DNA from: Paenibacillus cremeus
GTDB taxonomy: Bacteria > Bacillota > Bacilli > Paenibacillales > NBRC-103111
Direction: 5' to 3'
Assembly: GCF_007786445.1 (NCBI RefSeq)
Contig: NZ_VNJI01000001.1
Span: 310,001 to 374,000 of the forward strand
Length of the DNA: 64,000 bases
Shown here in pieces: positions 8,468 through 17,328 of this stretch (position 1 is its first letter; each line of letters opens with the position of its first letter). The notes beneath the pieces were generated by a model. The model saw only the letters and a program-made list of their open reading frames with translations. It did not search any database and had not been told where the DNA came from. The translations under genes and the position numbers were made by a program.

Positions 8468-9758
8468 AATGGTAGGAGGTCGTGTGCAGAGACGGGATGA
8501 GAATGGAAAAGCAGGTGCCCTTGCCAATCTCGCTGGTGACGTCGATGCGTCCGTGAATGTTTTGGATGACGCGGTACGTGACCATCATGCCGAGGCCGGT
8601 TCCTTTGCCACGGGTGGAGTAGAATGGGGTGCCCAGACGCCCCAGCTCCTCCTGGGTCATGCCGACCCCATTGTCGATGATGTCAATGCAGACCGTTTGA
8701 TTTTGCAGGGAGGCGACGATTTGCAGCTTGCCTCCGCTGGGCATCGCTTCGATCCCATTTTTGCAGAGGTTGATGATGCATTGCACGAATTTATCCGCGT
8801 TGGCGCTGATCATTAGCCGGTCCTGCATATCGGTTTCGACCGAGACATGCCGAAGGTCAGCGAATTCTTGCAGAGTGTTGAGCGCCCTCAGAATCAACTG
8901 CTTCGCATCGACCAGATCGATGGATTCCAGCTGCGGCTTGGCGAACGATAGGTAATCATCGATAATCGATTGCGCTTTATCCATTTCATCGATCACCATC
9001 TGATTGTAAATCTGGCGCTTGTCCTCTGACAGCCCGCCTTGCTTCATGATTTGAACGAACCCACGTGCGACCGTCATCGGATTGCGAATCTCATGTGCGA
9101 AGGAGGCGGCGAGCTCGCTCAGTACGTTCATTTTTTCGTTGTGCTGCAGCTGCTTGCGAAGGTCCACGTTCTGTTTCATCTGGCGAACGATGAGCGCGAC
9201 GATCGTCATGGTAAACGTATGGAACATAAAGTAAATACCAAAAAACAAATAAAAATTGGAAGTGATCGGTTTGCCATTCAACAGCTGAGAGGCCAAGGTC
9301 ACAACAGCTACGATAAAAGCATTGCCAAAGCCGATCAAAGCGGCTATTCGAATACTGTAGAGCCGTTCGGGGTGAGCAGCCGTCCGCTTTTTACAATACC
9401 AGAGCAAGAGGAGTATGAATCCGATGGTCACCGGCTGCCAGTACACACCGAAGCCCCCTAAAAAGATCCGGTAAGCGAAGATCATCGCTGCAACCACCAG
9501 CGCATAATTCATCCCGGCGTAAAAAAAGCAAATGACGAGCGGAATGACTCGTAAGTCGTACTGAAATCCGGGGATCAGCTCGACAGGGTGAGACATCGCG
9601 AACACCGAAAGGGCTGCGCACAGACCCGTCGTAATCCATCGGTTTGCCGATTCATTGTAACGCTGCAGTCGGTCGAGACTAAACACCTGAAACAGGAGTA
9701 CAGGTGTAATGATGAGCAGTACATTTAAGAGCAGCGGAGTTTCCAATGTGTATTCCAT
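8466..9758 (-). CDS. Membrane sensor histidine kinase, 5TM-LYT/KinB-like
   Basis: The protein has about 430 residues. Five or six hydrophobic segments fill the first 195 residues. A kinase core follows: the H-box ELAASFAHEIRNPMTV with phospho-acceptor His222, then the N-box (INLCKNGIEAMPSGG), G1 (IDIIDNGVGM) and G2 (GKGTGLGMM). The size and the membrane domain without a large loop match the 5TMR-LYT kinases, to which sporulation kinase KinB belongs. No response regulator gene is adjacent, as expected for an orphan sporulation-type kinase. A GTG (9761) immediately precedes the ATG at 9758. Feeding the Spo0A phosphorelay is inferred from the family only. Confidence 0.85.
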   Translation of the reverse strand: MEYTLETPLLLNVLLIITPVLLFQVFSLDRLQRYNESANRWITTGLCAALSVFAMSHPVELIPGFQYDLRVIPLVICFFYAGMNYALVVAAMIFAYRIFLGGFGVYWQPVTIGFILLLLWYCKKRTAAHPERLYSIRIAALIGFGNAFIVAVVTLASQLLNGKPITSNFYLFFGIYFMFHTFTMTIVALIVRQMKQNVDLRKQLQHNEKMNVLSELAASFAHEIRNPMTVARGFVQIMKQGGLSEDKRQIYNQMVIDEMDKAQSIIDDYLSFAKPQLESIDLVDAKQLILRALNTLQEFADLRHVSVETDMQDRLMISANADKFVQCIINLCKNGIEAMPSGGKLQIVASLQNQTVCIDIIDNGVGMTQEELGRLGTPFYSTRGKGTGLGMMVTYRVIQNIHGRIDVTSEIGKGTCFSILIPSLHTTSYH

Positions 9759-9848
9759 CACCTTTGTGCATGATCTAAGGCCTATCTGTCCCTTATGTAT
9801 TCGACAATCATTACTAAAATCCTACAGCTTACCAAAAAAACTCACAAT

Positions 9849-10646
9849 TTACCGTTGTCGAAAAAGGGTTAGAACACGTGTGCATATCGTTTCTTTGGCA
9901 TGGTGCGCACTCACAAGGAATGAGAGACAGAGATGTGCCTCGATCCGCATGAGAACGCGCTGAAGCCGCCAACCACTCCACAGCAGGGGGAGAATGGAGG
10001 CCGTTAACGAGCACCACTTGAGGGGCATGAGGGTCCAAGCGATACCAGTGAAAGGGACTACCAGATGCACCACGCTAAAAAATGCCGAAGCAATGACGCT
10101 GCCACGCCGGTCCCCTAGCATCAGAAGTACGATTATGAGTCCGATGACGAGCGTATCTGTTATAGCGCCGAGGCCATAGGCAAGAACGCCTTCAGCCAGC
10201 CAGAGCCAATGCATCAGCAGGACACAGCCGAGCAGCAAAAGGACTTGGGCGAGCAGAGGCCAAATGGCTTTCACCAAACGGAGCTTGCTTTCAAGGATTT
10301 CATCTAGTGTCCCTCCAGCTGCGATCACGCAGCGCAATTCCAAGAAGCGATCTCGAAATAGAGATCGAAATAAAAGCATAATCAGTACCATGATAAAAAT
10401 AAGCGATACAACGGCGGCTGCGGATATATTAAACAGCGTCACCTCATCCACGCTCAGCCCGCTAATCGGTGCTGCCCACAAGGCAGCAAGCGCCGGAAGC
10501 ACCACGGAACACCCAGCAAGAGGAGCAGCAATAACGCACGCACGGCCAAACGAAAAAGCACTTTGATCCGATGCATCCCGATCCTGATTCTGATGTCGAT
10601 GCTGCTGCCGATGCGGATTATGCAGCTTGCCCCCTATCCCGGCCAT
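9849..10646 (-). CDS. PelG-like membrane protein, half length
   Basis: The 265-residue protein starts with MAGIG, like PelG proteins, and then has about six hydrophobic segments between residues 35 and 225. Its start overlaps the end of pelF by 13 bases, so translation is probably coupled. PelG, the inner-membrane partner of PelF in Pel polysaccharide export, usually has about 450 residues and 12 membrane segments, and only the first half can be matched here. The N-terminal 30 residues are unusually His/Gln/Asp-rich and the C-terminal 40 residues are basic and not membrane-like, which suggests a frameshifted or degraded end. It could be a real short variant or a decaying gene. Confidence 0.55.
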   Translation of the reverse strand: MAGIGGKLHNPHRQQHRHQNQDRDASDQSAFSFGRACVIAAPLAGCSVVLPALAALWAAPISGLSVDEVTLFNISAAAVVSLIFIMVLIMLLFRSLFRDRFLELRCVIAAGGTLDEILESKLRLVKAIWPLLAQVLLLLGCVLLMHWLWLAEGVLAYGLGAITDTLVIGLIIVLLMLGDRRGSVIASAFFSVVHLVVPFTGIAWTLMPLKWCSLTASILPLLWSGWRLQRVLMRIEAHLCLSFLVSAHHAKETICTRVLTLFRQR

Positions 10647-12067
10647 CCGCTCACCACCTCATCGTACAGCTTTCGGTAGGCCTCGGTAACTTGGCTTAGC
10701 CGGTATTTGCGCTCCACCCGCTCACGCCCGGCTTGTCCCATCGCCGTTCGCGTCTCGGGCGCTCGGCAGAGCTGCACGAGACGCTCGGCCATCGCCTCTG
10801 GGTCGCCCGGGGGGACAAGGCAGCCGGCCGGCGCAGTGTCCTGCGAATCGCTGCCTTCGAGCAGCTCGCGGCAGCCGCCGACGTCCGTGCAAATCCATGG
10901 AATGGCCGCAGCCATTCCCTCCAGAATCGCTAGCGGCTGCCCTTCGCTAACACTGCTGAGAAGCAGTACATCCACGTGCGGCAAATATTCCGTCACCTCG
11001 ACTAAGCCGAGGAAGCGGACAAACGAATCGAGCTCCAGCTCATGGACAAGAGCACGGCACTCTTCAGCATACGTCGGTTCCTCGTCGACAGGTCCCATAA
11101 TCCACAGCTCCAGCTCAGGGAGCTGGCGGCTAGCAAGCGCAGCAGCGTGGAGCATCGTCTGGATATCTTTGATCGGGACGAGCCGGACCATGGCTCCGCA
11201 CACGAATCCGCGGGCAGCCGAATCCAGAGCGAGTCGGGGGAGCTGAGCGAAACGCTCATAGGAGACGCCATTCGGGATGACGACGGAGCGCTCCGAAGGA
11301 AGCCCGAGTCCGAGCTGAATGGCGCGAGCCTCCGACGTTAACGCAACGGTCCGATCGGCTGTCCTGTACGCACACTGCGCCAAATGATAAAAATAATCGA
11401 CCCAGCGGGGCTTGAACTCGGCTTCCGGCCAAGCGGCCTGCCAAAGCTCCTGCTCCCGCTCACGAGCGTAAATCCCGTGCTCCGTCAAAATAAACGGCTT
11501 CCGGTGCTTGAAGCGTAACGAGGCCGCCAGAAGTCCAGCGTACCCCGTAGAGACGGCATGGTATATATCTCCTTTAGGATAGTCTTGCTGGAGCAAGGAA
11601 AGCGCGGGAACCACCATCGCATGCCAGCTCTGTACATAAGCATGGAACGAGCCGTACGGCGTCTCCTGCCGGTAACGCTCCATCAGCCACGGCCAGAATG
11701 CCGGGCTGGCCAAATACGTCAGCGGATTCCCGAGCCTCTTCGGGTCGGCGAGCATCGGCAGCGCCTTCTCCAGATCGGCATGGCCTGCAAAAGCAAACCA
11801 ATCCAAGCAGGCCTGCGCTTCCGCCGGGCTAAGACGAGGCCCTCGGCCTTCGGACAGCGCCAGATAATCCATCAAATACACATCGTGCACCCGGGTCAAA
11901 TTGTCAGGCTGCGGGTACCTCCATTGCGACGCTTCCTCGCGCGACGAAGAGATTGCGATCACCTCGAATTCGTGCTCCGGCATACCCGTAATAAGCATCT
12001 GAATCCAGCTGGCCACGCCGCCGAATATATAAGGATAGCTTCCTTCCACGATCAGGATGATTTTCAT
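10634..12067 (-). CDS. pelF: GT4-family glycosyltransferase PelF
   Basis: PelF is the cytoplasmic glycosyltransferase that polymerises Pel, an N-acetylgalactosamine-rich polysaccharide. The start MKIILIVEGSYPYIFGGVASW is the hallmark of PelF (DUF3492 region). The C-terminal GT4 domain shows MVRLVPIKDIQTMLHAAAL, VRFLGLVEVTEYLPHVDVLLLSS and SEGQPLAILEGMAAAIPWI with the nucleotide-sugar-binding glutamates. From this start it has 477 residues, close to the family length. In-frame TTG (12094) and GTG (12085) codons lie upstream and no start has a strong ribosome binding site; I chose the one matching the conserved N-terminus. The next gene is PelG-like, and a GH114 gene is divergent. Confidence 0.85.
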   Translation of the reverse strand: MKIILIVEGSYPYIFGGVASWIQMLITGMPEHEFEVIAISSSREEASQWRYPQPDNLTRVHDVYLMDYLALSEGRGPRLSPAEAQACLDWFAFAGHADLEKALPMLADPKRLGNPLTYLASPAFWPWLMERYRQETPYGSFHAYVQSWHAMVVPALSLLQQDYPKGDIYHAVSTGYAGLLAASLRFKHRKPFILTEHGIYAREREQELWQAAWPEAEFKPRWVDYFYHLAQCAYRTADRTVALTSEARAIQLGLGLPSERSVVIPNGVSYERFAQLPRLALDSAARGFVCGAMVRLVPIKDIQTMLHAAALASRQLPELELWIMGPVDEEPTYAEECRALVHELELDSFVRFLGLVEVTEYLPHVDVLLLSSVSEGQPLAILEGMAAAIPWICTDVGGCRELLEGSDSQDTAPAGCLVPPGDPEAMAERLVQLCRAPETRTAMGQAGRERVERKYRLSQVTEAYRKLYDEVVSGWPG

Positions 12068-12225
12068 AAGCTGTTTGGTTTGCACCGCTTTCAAGCGAAG
12101 TAGGGTGTGAGCCGATGTCCGGCGGGTTGCGGTTTTTTACAGCTCCCATGGTAGGCATATCGCGGCTCCGGTGTGTATAATGAGAAGCGACCGGCTACCG
12201 GAAAAGAATGAAGCAGGTGTGCGAC

Positions 12226-12966
12226 ATGCGTTTGGCAAGTGTAAAAAGTTTCATGATTTATTATGGCCATCCAACGGCGGAGACCATGTCCCGTTTAAAG
12301 CAGACCGACCTCGCCATCATCGAGCCCCAGCAGTACACGAAGGAGCAGATCGATGAGCTAAGGTCGGCCGGAACGTTCGTAATTGCGTACATCAGCGTAA
12401 TGGAAAGTCCGACCTGGAACCTGTGGCGGACGAATCGGCTGAAGCCAGACCACTATTGGATGGAGAACGGTCAAAGGCTTCATTTTACCGCGTGGGACTC
12501 GTATTTGATGGACTTGCGTAAAGAGGAATACCGCGAGCTGCTGCTCCATGAAATTGAAAGGATGGCGGTGGCAAAAGGCTCCCAGGGCCTACTCCTGGAT
12601 ACGGTCGGAGACATCGACGATTATATCGAGCAGCCATTCCTCCGCGAAGATCTGCGCGCAGCCTATCGCCGCTTCTTGATGGAAGTAAGCTCACGGTTCG
12701 GCACGCTCACGCTGATTCAAAACCGAGGCTTTGAATCGCTGAACGTCGCTGCGCCTTATCTCCATGGCTTCCTCTGGGAGGACTGGAGGGCCGGCTGGCA
12801 AACCAACGACTGGATGCTGCAGCGCGTTCGCCGGCTGCTGTCAGCAAAGCGAAGCGGTCTGCAGGTGTTTACGGTCAGCACAGCGGCGGAGTCCGATAGC
12901 GGCAAGGAAGCCGAAGCGCTGCAGTTTATCCATCATTACGCTCCAGATGGTTATCTCACGTTGTAA
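12226..12966 (+). CDS. GH114-family glycosidase (endo-alpha-1,4-galactosaminidase type), no signal peptide
   Basis: The 246-residue protein has the TM1410/GH114 barrel pattern: YYGHPTAETMSRLKQTDLAIIEP, then GTFVIAYISVMESPTW, LMDLRKEEYRELLLHEI, GSQGLLLDTVGDID (probable catalytic acid near the strand end) and TLIQNRGFE. The same domain forms the hydrolase part of PelA in Pel operons, and pelF is divergent here, so a role in trimming or processing a galactosamine polymer is likely. There is no signal peptide, unlike PelA. ATG 12208 is in frame, but AGCAGGTG precedes ATG 12226. A possible -10 (TATAAT, 12176-12181) lies upstream with a poor -35. It converges with the next gene nine bases away. Confidence 0.75.
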   Translation: MRLASVKSFMIYYGHPTAETMSRLKQTDLAIIEPQQYTKEQIDELRSAGTFVIAYISVMESPTWNLWRTNRLKPDHYWMENGQRLHFTAWDSYLMDLRKEEYRELLLHEIERMAVAKGSQGLLLDTVGDIDDYIEQPFLREDLRAAYRRFLMEVSSRFGTLTLIQNRGFESLNVAAPYLHGFLWEDWRAGWQTNDWMLQRVRRLLSAKRSGLQVFTVSTAAESDSGKEAEALQFIHHYAPDGYLTL

Positions 12967-12975
12967 CTTTGAAAT

Positions 12976-14040
12976 TTAGACGAACGGAACCGTCCACTCG
13001 GCACCGTCAATCCAAGATCGATCGCTGAACTCGCGGCCGCGGACAACGACTTGATGCGAGTAAACCTGCACGTACATTCCCTGCGCCGTGTTGTTGGACT
13101 GTCCAGCTGCAGGACGGGTTCTGCCGACGGAAGCGTTGTTGAACCAATGGAACGTATTTTCCTTATTGTAGTGATCTTCTCCGACGAAGCTCCGATGGGT
13201 GTGCCCAGACAGCACGATGACATTGCGGTAAGGCTCCAGAATGGCACGGAACCGCTTGGCCGGAATGAGACGGTGAGAACCGCCGTCAGTTCCAGGCTCA
13301 GGGAGCGGCTGATGAATAAACACGATCGCCGGTTTGCCGTCCTGATGCGCCTTCATCGTTTGCTCCAGCCAATTCAGCTGGGTCTCCGAATACCAAGCCC
13401 CTTCACCAACCTCCGGTCTTTCCTGCACGTAGCATTCCTGCGACACCATAATCAGATGGATCCCCTTCACCCATACGTCCAAATAAGGCTTATCTTGATA
13501 GCCGATATACTTCATGAATCGATCGCGGGACATAGCGTCCGTCTTGCCGTTAGGCATCGTCTCCGTAGAAAACTCTCCCTTAGAGGTCAGCCAAACATCG
13601 TAATAATCATGATTCCCCATATTCCCATAGACAGGGGGCAGCGTGTACCCGTTCATAATTTTGCCGAGCAGCTTGTAATCGCTCTCCCGCCCAAAATCCG
13701 TCAAATCCCCCCCGAGCACGATCGTATCGACAGCGGATTCGAAGTTGGACACGTCCTTTAGCGCAAAATGGAGCTTATCGGTCATGGTCGATTCGCCGAC
13801 TGAAATATGCAGGTCACTGAGCAAAAAGAAGGATAACAGCGGGTCCTTCGAAGGCGCTGGCGGCGCCGGCTCAGGTAGAGGGGCAGCCGTTTCCTCCGGA
13901 GCACCGGCAGGAGTGGCAGCACTGCCGGTCTCCGCCTTCACCGTCTCCCGGTTGAAAAATTGAAACGCTGCAGTGCCGCCACCGGCGACCAGCGCTAAAA
14001 AGGCAATCATCTGTTTAATAAAACGACGTCTCGAGATCAT
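12976..14040 (-). CDS. Secreted metallophosphoesterase with Tat-like signal
   Basis: The start MISRRRFIKQM followed by a hydrophobic stretch (about 9-27) is a twin-arginine-type export signal. A proline/alanine-rich linker follows (about 34-64), then a calcineurin-like phosphoesterase domain with all metal-binding motifs: SDLH, GGDLTD, GNMGNHD, a later H in FIHQP, and SGHTHR. Metals expected are Fe/Mn/Zn; the substrate is unknown. An upstream in-frame ATG (14061) is less likely because GGAGGGG lies eight bases before the ATG at 14040. The protein acts outside the cytoplasm or on the membrane surface. It is divergent from the Fur-controlled gene and converges with the GH114 gene. Confidence 0.88.
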   Translation of the reverse strand: MISRRRFIKQMIAFLALVAGGGTAAFQFFNRETVKAETGSAATPAGAPEETAAPLPEPAPPAPSKDPLLSFFLLSDLHISVGESTMTDKLHFALKDVSNFESAVDTIVLGGDLTDFGRESDYKLLGKIMNGYTLPPVYGNMGNHDYYDVWLTSKGEFSTETMPNGKTDAMSRDRFMKYIGYQDKPYLDVWVKGIHLIMVSQECYVQERPEVGEGAWYSETQLNWLEQTMKAHQDGKPAIVFIHQPLPEPGTDGGSHRLIPAKRFRAILEPYRNVIVLSGHTHRSFVGEDHYNKENTFHWFNNASVGRTRPAAGQSNNTAQGMYVQVYSHQVVVRGREFSDRSWIDGAEWTVPFV

Positions 14041-14138
14041 CGGGACTTCCCCTCCGGCCATAGTTCTTCTGCTCTATATAGCTCCATTATATAGGAGACC
14101 TAAGCGAAACGGAAGAATAAGGAATATTCCAGTGGCTA

Positions 14139-14192
14139 TTGACACGAAGCCAAAAGCTGGTTATCATACGAAAATGATAATCATTATCATTT
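14139..14192 (+). promoter_or_regulatory. Sigma-A promoter with a perfect Fur box at the transcription start
   Basis: TTGACA (14139-14144), a 17-base spacer, and TATCAT (14162-14167) form a near-consensus promoter. TGATAATCATTATCA (14175-14189) is a perfect 7-1-7 Fur box inside a longer near-palindrome (14172-14192), and it covers the expected start site near 14174. Iron-loaded Fur should block initiation. Confidence 0.9.
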
Positions 14193-14239
14193 CCGAGGAT
14201 GCCGGATTATGAGGTCCAAACCGGCAGCTGGCTTCCAGC

Positions 14240-15271
14240 TTGCAGCTACAGACAGCGAGATGGTCAGAGGAGGAGATCACCATCGAAAATCAGTGTACGG
14301 TTGACATGGGGCGCTGCGCCGCGGTGTCCCGGAGCTTACAGGAAAACATGGGCGGAACGGCCTCCGTTCATGAACGATATGTTTGGGTAGAGGTTCCGCT
14401 GCCTTGGGAGTACGATGTGAAGCAGTCGCGCCATTTTCCCGCTGGATTGATGGAGCTGCACCGCGAGATGGGAGAAAACGGGATTCGCTTTAATCTGCTC
14501 GCCTGTGCTTCAGAGCAGCCGTCGACGCCGCCCGGGCATCGCAGAGTACTGTTTTTCCTGAGACCGGCCGGACCGTTTGCTGCCTTCGAGCGACAAGAAT
14601 ATGTGGTTCCCGAAGAGATGATCGGCACATTAATTCAAGCGGTTTGTGCGGAAAAAGGGGCTGCAGAGCCGTTCGAAAGCTACAAGCTCGCTGATTCGGG
14701 GACGTTGGACTTGTTCGTCTGCACGCACGGCAGTCACGACGTCTGCTGCGGCAAGGATGGCTATCCGTTCTATGCGGAGCTGAAAGACCGCTATTCCGGA
14801 AGAGAACGCGCTGTGCGGGTGTGGCGTGCGAGCCATTTTGGCGGCCATCGGCTGGCTCCTACGATGATTGAATTCCCGAGGGGCAGATACTGGGGGCACA
14901 TGACGGTGCAGGCTGCCGATGTGCTGTTGAGCGCGACTGGAGAAGTGCAGCAGCTGTATTCCCACTATCGCGGCTGGGCGGGGCTCATGGCCTATGAGCA
15001 GCGAGTGGAGCGGGAGATTTGGCTTCACGAGGGCTGGCCATGGCAGGAGTATCTCAAAACCGGCTATACCGCCGAGCCGCAAGAGGATGGAGGCGTGCAG
15101 GTTCGGATCGATTACCAATCCGTGAACGGCGCTGTGACCGGCAGCTATGAGGCAGTTGTACGTGAAACCGGCCATGTGGACATCATCGGCTGCGATTTTA
15201 ACGCGCCGCGAGCATATAAGCAATTTGCGGTCGAAAACTTGAAAAAGCTGCAGCCGCAGCAGGATACATAA
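14240..15271 (+). CDS. Sucrase/ferredoxin-like protein (thioredoxin-like ferredoxin), Fur-regulated
   Basis: The protein matches the Suc_Fer-like family (PF06999). LFVCTHGSHDVCCGKDGYPFY contains the paired cysteines expected to hold a [2Fe-2S] cluster, and VWRASHFGGHRLAPTMIEFP with GRYWGHM is the second family block. The role is unknown, but the Fur box upstream suggests a redox protein used under iron limitation, for example in siderophore iron release. The start is uncertain. TTG 14240 opens the frame but has no ribosome binding site. GAGGAGGAG at 14267-14275 points to ATC at 14282, a rare start codon, and ATG 14306 is the first normal start. The mature protein has about 320-343 residues. 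Confidence 0.85.
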   Translation: MQLQTARWSEEEITIENQCTVDMGRCAAVSRSLQENMGGTASVHERYVWVEVPLPWEYDVKQSRHFPAGLMELHREMGENGIRFNLLACASEQPSTPPGHRRVLFFLRPAGPFAAFERQEYVVPEEMIGTLIQAVCAEKGAAEPFESYKLADSGTLDLFVCTHGSHDVCCGKDGYPFYAELKDRYSGRERAVRVWRASHFGGHRLAPTMIEFPRGRYWGHMTVQAADVLLSATGEVQQLYSHYRGWAGLMAYEQRVEREIWLHEGWPWQEYLKTGYTAEPQEDGGVQVRIDYQSVNGAVTGSYEAVVRETGHVDIIGCDFNAPRAYKQFAVENLKKLQPQQDT

Positions 15272-15284
15272 TTATTTTTTCTCA

Positions 15285-15324
15285 AAACCGCTAACCTTCG
15301 ACTCTCGGTGGGGGCGGTTTTTTT
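15285..15324 (+). terminator. Intrinsic terminator after the Suc_Fer-like gene
   Basis: AAACCGC (15285-15291) pairs with GCGGTTT (15314-15320), and a run of seven T follows. Confidence 0.8.
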
Positions 15325-15441
15325 GTTGTGCGAATAGGAAGGTACTAGGTGAAGATAGTACTGTTCAACGGAAATAGAAGGGGTATACTTGAATTAACAG
15401 GACCTGCCGGACTTGGCAGTCCATTCAAGAGGTGATGCTGG

Positions 15442-16686
15442 ATGAGCCGAAAATGGGTGGAAAAAGAAGCCCCGATATGGGTGGAGCGGGGGATTGTGAC
15501 CCGTGAGCAAGCCGATCGCATAATGGATTTGTATGAAGATAAAAAGCATGCGCTGGGACTGCTCCCGATTCTAGGGAGTATCTTGGTGGGGCTAGGGATT
15601 CTAAGCTTTATCGCCGCGAATTGGCAGGACCTTCCGGAGCTGCTGCGGCTCTCGATGATCGTGGTGTTCATGGCCGGGTTTTACGGTGCAGGCGATACGC
15701 TGCTGCGGCGCGGGTACGAGAAGCTGGGTCTAGCCATCGTTAGCTTGGGCGTCGTCAGCTTTGGCGCGGGCATTATTTTGATCGGGCAAATGTTTCACTT
15801 GGTGGCCTACAATGCGGTCTCGTTCATTCTATGGGCGACAGCCGCCATGCTAACCGGGTATTTGTATCGCAGCCGTTATTTATACTTGATCAGTCTACTG
15901 CTCTTTGATGTGGCGCAGATTTATAGTGTGTCGGAGTTTAATTCATTTAGCTACACGGACTTTGCGTTGATGGCTCTTGGCCTCGGGTATTACGGCTGGC
16001 AGCGGCGCAGCAGTCTCTTGATCTGGTGCTTTAGCTTGAGCGTGACGCTGCACGCCATGCTGTGGGTGAACGCGGAGGAAGCCAAATTCGTCTGGATGTT
16101 TATCCCGGCGATGGCGCTCTACGTCCTCGGCGATTGGCTGAAGGAGCGGGCGGGCGGTTATGCGCTGCAGGCGGCCCCCTTGGCGTCGGCGTTTGTGTTC
16201 GGCATCTTCATGGTTCTGTTTACGGATGAATGGAATCGGGGTATGCTGAGCGACCATTTGCGTCCTGAGCCACTGTACTATGTTACCGCTTTGCTTGTGC
16301 TGTTTGTCGTCTCACTGGTTGGGAAGCTGCGGAGCCGCCGGGCATCGAGTGCGTTTGAATGGATCTTGCTGGTGCCTTACATTTACTTGCCGGCTAGCGG
16401 TATCGATGTGATGTACTTGCTGGCGTTGTTCTTTTTCTCGCTGTATGTACTGTGGCGGGGGTATGCGGAGGAGTGGCGCTTCAAAATCAACTTCGGTACG
16501 GTGCTGTTCATCTGCAGTACGCTGGTCGCATATGGCAAGCTGACGTGGAAGTTTATGGATAAGTCGTTGTTTTTCATCATCGGCGGGGTGCTGCTGCTCG
16601 GATTGAGCTGGTTCCTGAACCGGAGGAAAAAGCAAGTGCTGCACGATGGGAAGGAGGGGGACGGACATGACGGTAACGAACATTAA
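15442..16686 (+). CDS. DUF2157 membrane protein
   Basis: The 414-residue protein begins with a short soluble helix pair (WVEKEAPIWVERGIVTREQADRIMDLY), which is the DUF2157 domain. It continues LGLLPILGSILVGLGILSFIAANWQDLP, the typical first membrane segment of this family, and then ten or more hydrophobic segments. The function is unknown. AAGAGGTGAT precedes the ATG at 15442. The next gene, of the GDYXXLXY family, overlaps its end by 20 bases. This DUF2157/GDYXXLXY pairing recurs in bacteria, so the two probably form one membrane complex. Confidence 0.82.
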   Translation: MSRKWVEKEAPIWVERGIVTREQADRIMDLYEDKKHALGLLPILGSILVGLGILSFIAANWQDLPELLRLSMIVVFMAGFYGAGDTLLRRGYEKLGLAIVSLGVVSFGAGIILIGQMFHLVAYNAVSFILWATAAMLTGYLYRSRYLYLISLLLFDVAQIYSVSEFNSFSYTDFALMALGLGYYGWQRRSSLLIWCFSLSVTLHAMLWVNAEEAKFVWMFIPAMALYVLGDWLKERAGGYALQAAPLASAFVFGIFMVLFTDEWNRGMLSDHLRPEPLYYVTALLVLFVVSLVGKLRSRRASSAFEWILLVPYIYLPASGIDVMYLLALFFFSLYVLWRGYAEEWRFKINFGTVLFICSTLVAYGKLTWKFMDKSLFFIIGGVLLLGLSWFLNRRKKQVLHDGKEGDGHDGNEH

Positions 16687-17197
16687 GCGCCGCTCCTGGC
16701 TGGCCGCCGGTCTGGTGCTTCTGCAGGTACTGGTGCTCGTCGGAATGGCGGTTTCCTTTTATGCGGTCAGCTGGTTCGGTCAGGAGCTTCGGGTGAAAAC
16801 GGTGCCTGTGGATCCGAAGGATTTGCTGTACGGCGATTATGTGGCGCTAAGCTACGATATCAGCCGGCTAGATCCATCGCTGTGGAAGGAGGCAGGCAGC
16901 AAGCCTCAGCGTGGGGATTCGATCTACGTCGTGGTCAAACCGGGGGCTGACGGGCTGGCGGAAGCCGTTGGGGCGTACCGGTCGAAGCCTTCGCTGCAGG
17001 CGGGCGAGCTGGCTCTTCGCGGACAGGTGGATTACAGCTGGGATGACGGGATTCGGGTAGTGTACGGCGTGGAGAAGTACTACCTGCCCGAAGGGACGGG
17101 CAAATCGCTAGAGCAGAAGGCCAGCAAGCTGATCGTGCACATGAAGGTGGCGCCTTGGGGGCAGCTGAAGATTGAGGCGCTGGAGGATCAGACCTAA
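16667..17197 (+). CDS. GDYXXLXY domain protein
   Basis: The 176-residue protein has one N-terminal membrane segment (about 10-34) and then an extracytoplasmic domain opening with KTVPVDPKDLLYGDYVALSYDIS, an exact match to the GDYXXLXY motif that names the family. The frame is open from 16646, but AAGGAGGGGG (16651-16660) sits correctly before ATG 16667. It overlaps the DUF2157 gene by 20 bases, so translation is coupled. The function is unknown; the family is repeatedly found as the partner of DUF2157/DUF4401 membrane proteins. Confidence 0.85.
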   Translation: MTVTNIKRRSWLAAGLVLLQVLVLVGMAVSFYAVSWFGQELRVKTVPVDPKDLLYGDYVALSYDISRLDPSLWKEAGSKPQRGDSIYVVVKPGADGLAEAVGAYRSKPSLQAGELALRGQVDYSWDDGIRVVYGVEKYYLPEGTGKSLEQKASKLIVHMKVAPWGQLKIEALEDQT

Positions 17198-17206
17198 GAG
17201 GAGTAG

Positions 17207-17246
17207 AAAATCGTCTTGCCATGAGGCCATGGTGAGGCGATTTTTT
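17207..17246 (+). terminator. Intrinsic terminator
   Basis: AAAATCGTCTTGCCAT pairs with ATGGTGAGGCGATTTT around a six-base loop (about 17221-17229), followed by T. It closes the DUF2157 operon. Confidence 0.85.
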
Positions 17247-17328
17247 GCGTTTAAAGCCAGGTCATATCGCCGATAATGGACAGTGTTCTTTCTATATGTT
17301 GAATAAATCTGATGCGGGTGGGAAACCG

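Noticed and set aside
12976-14061. Metallophosphoesterase start at 14061
   Set aside because: The ATG at 14040 has GGAGGGG eight bases upstream and starts the Tat-type signal MISRRRF directly.
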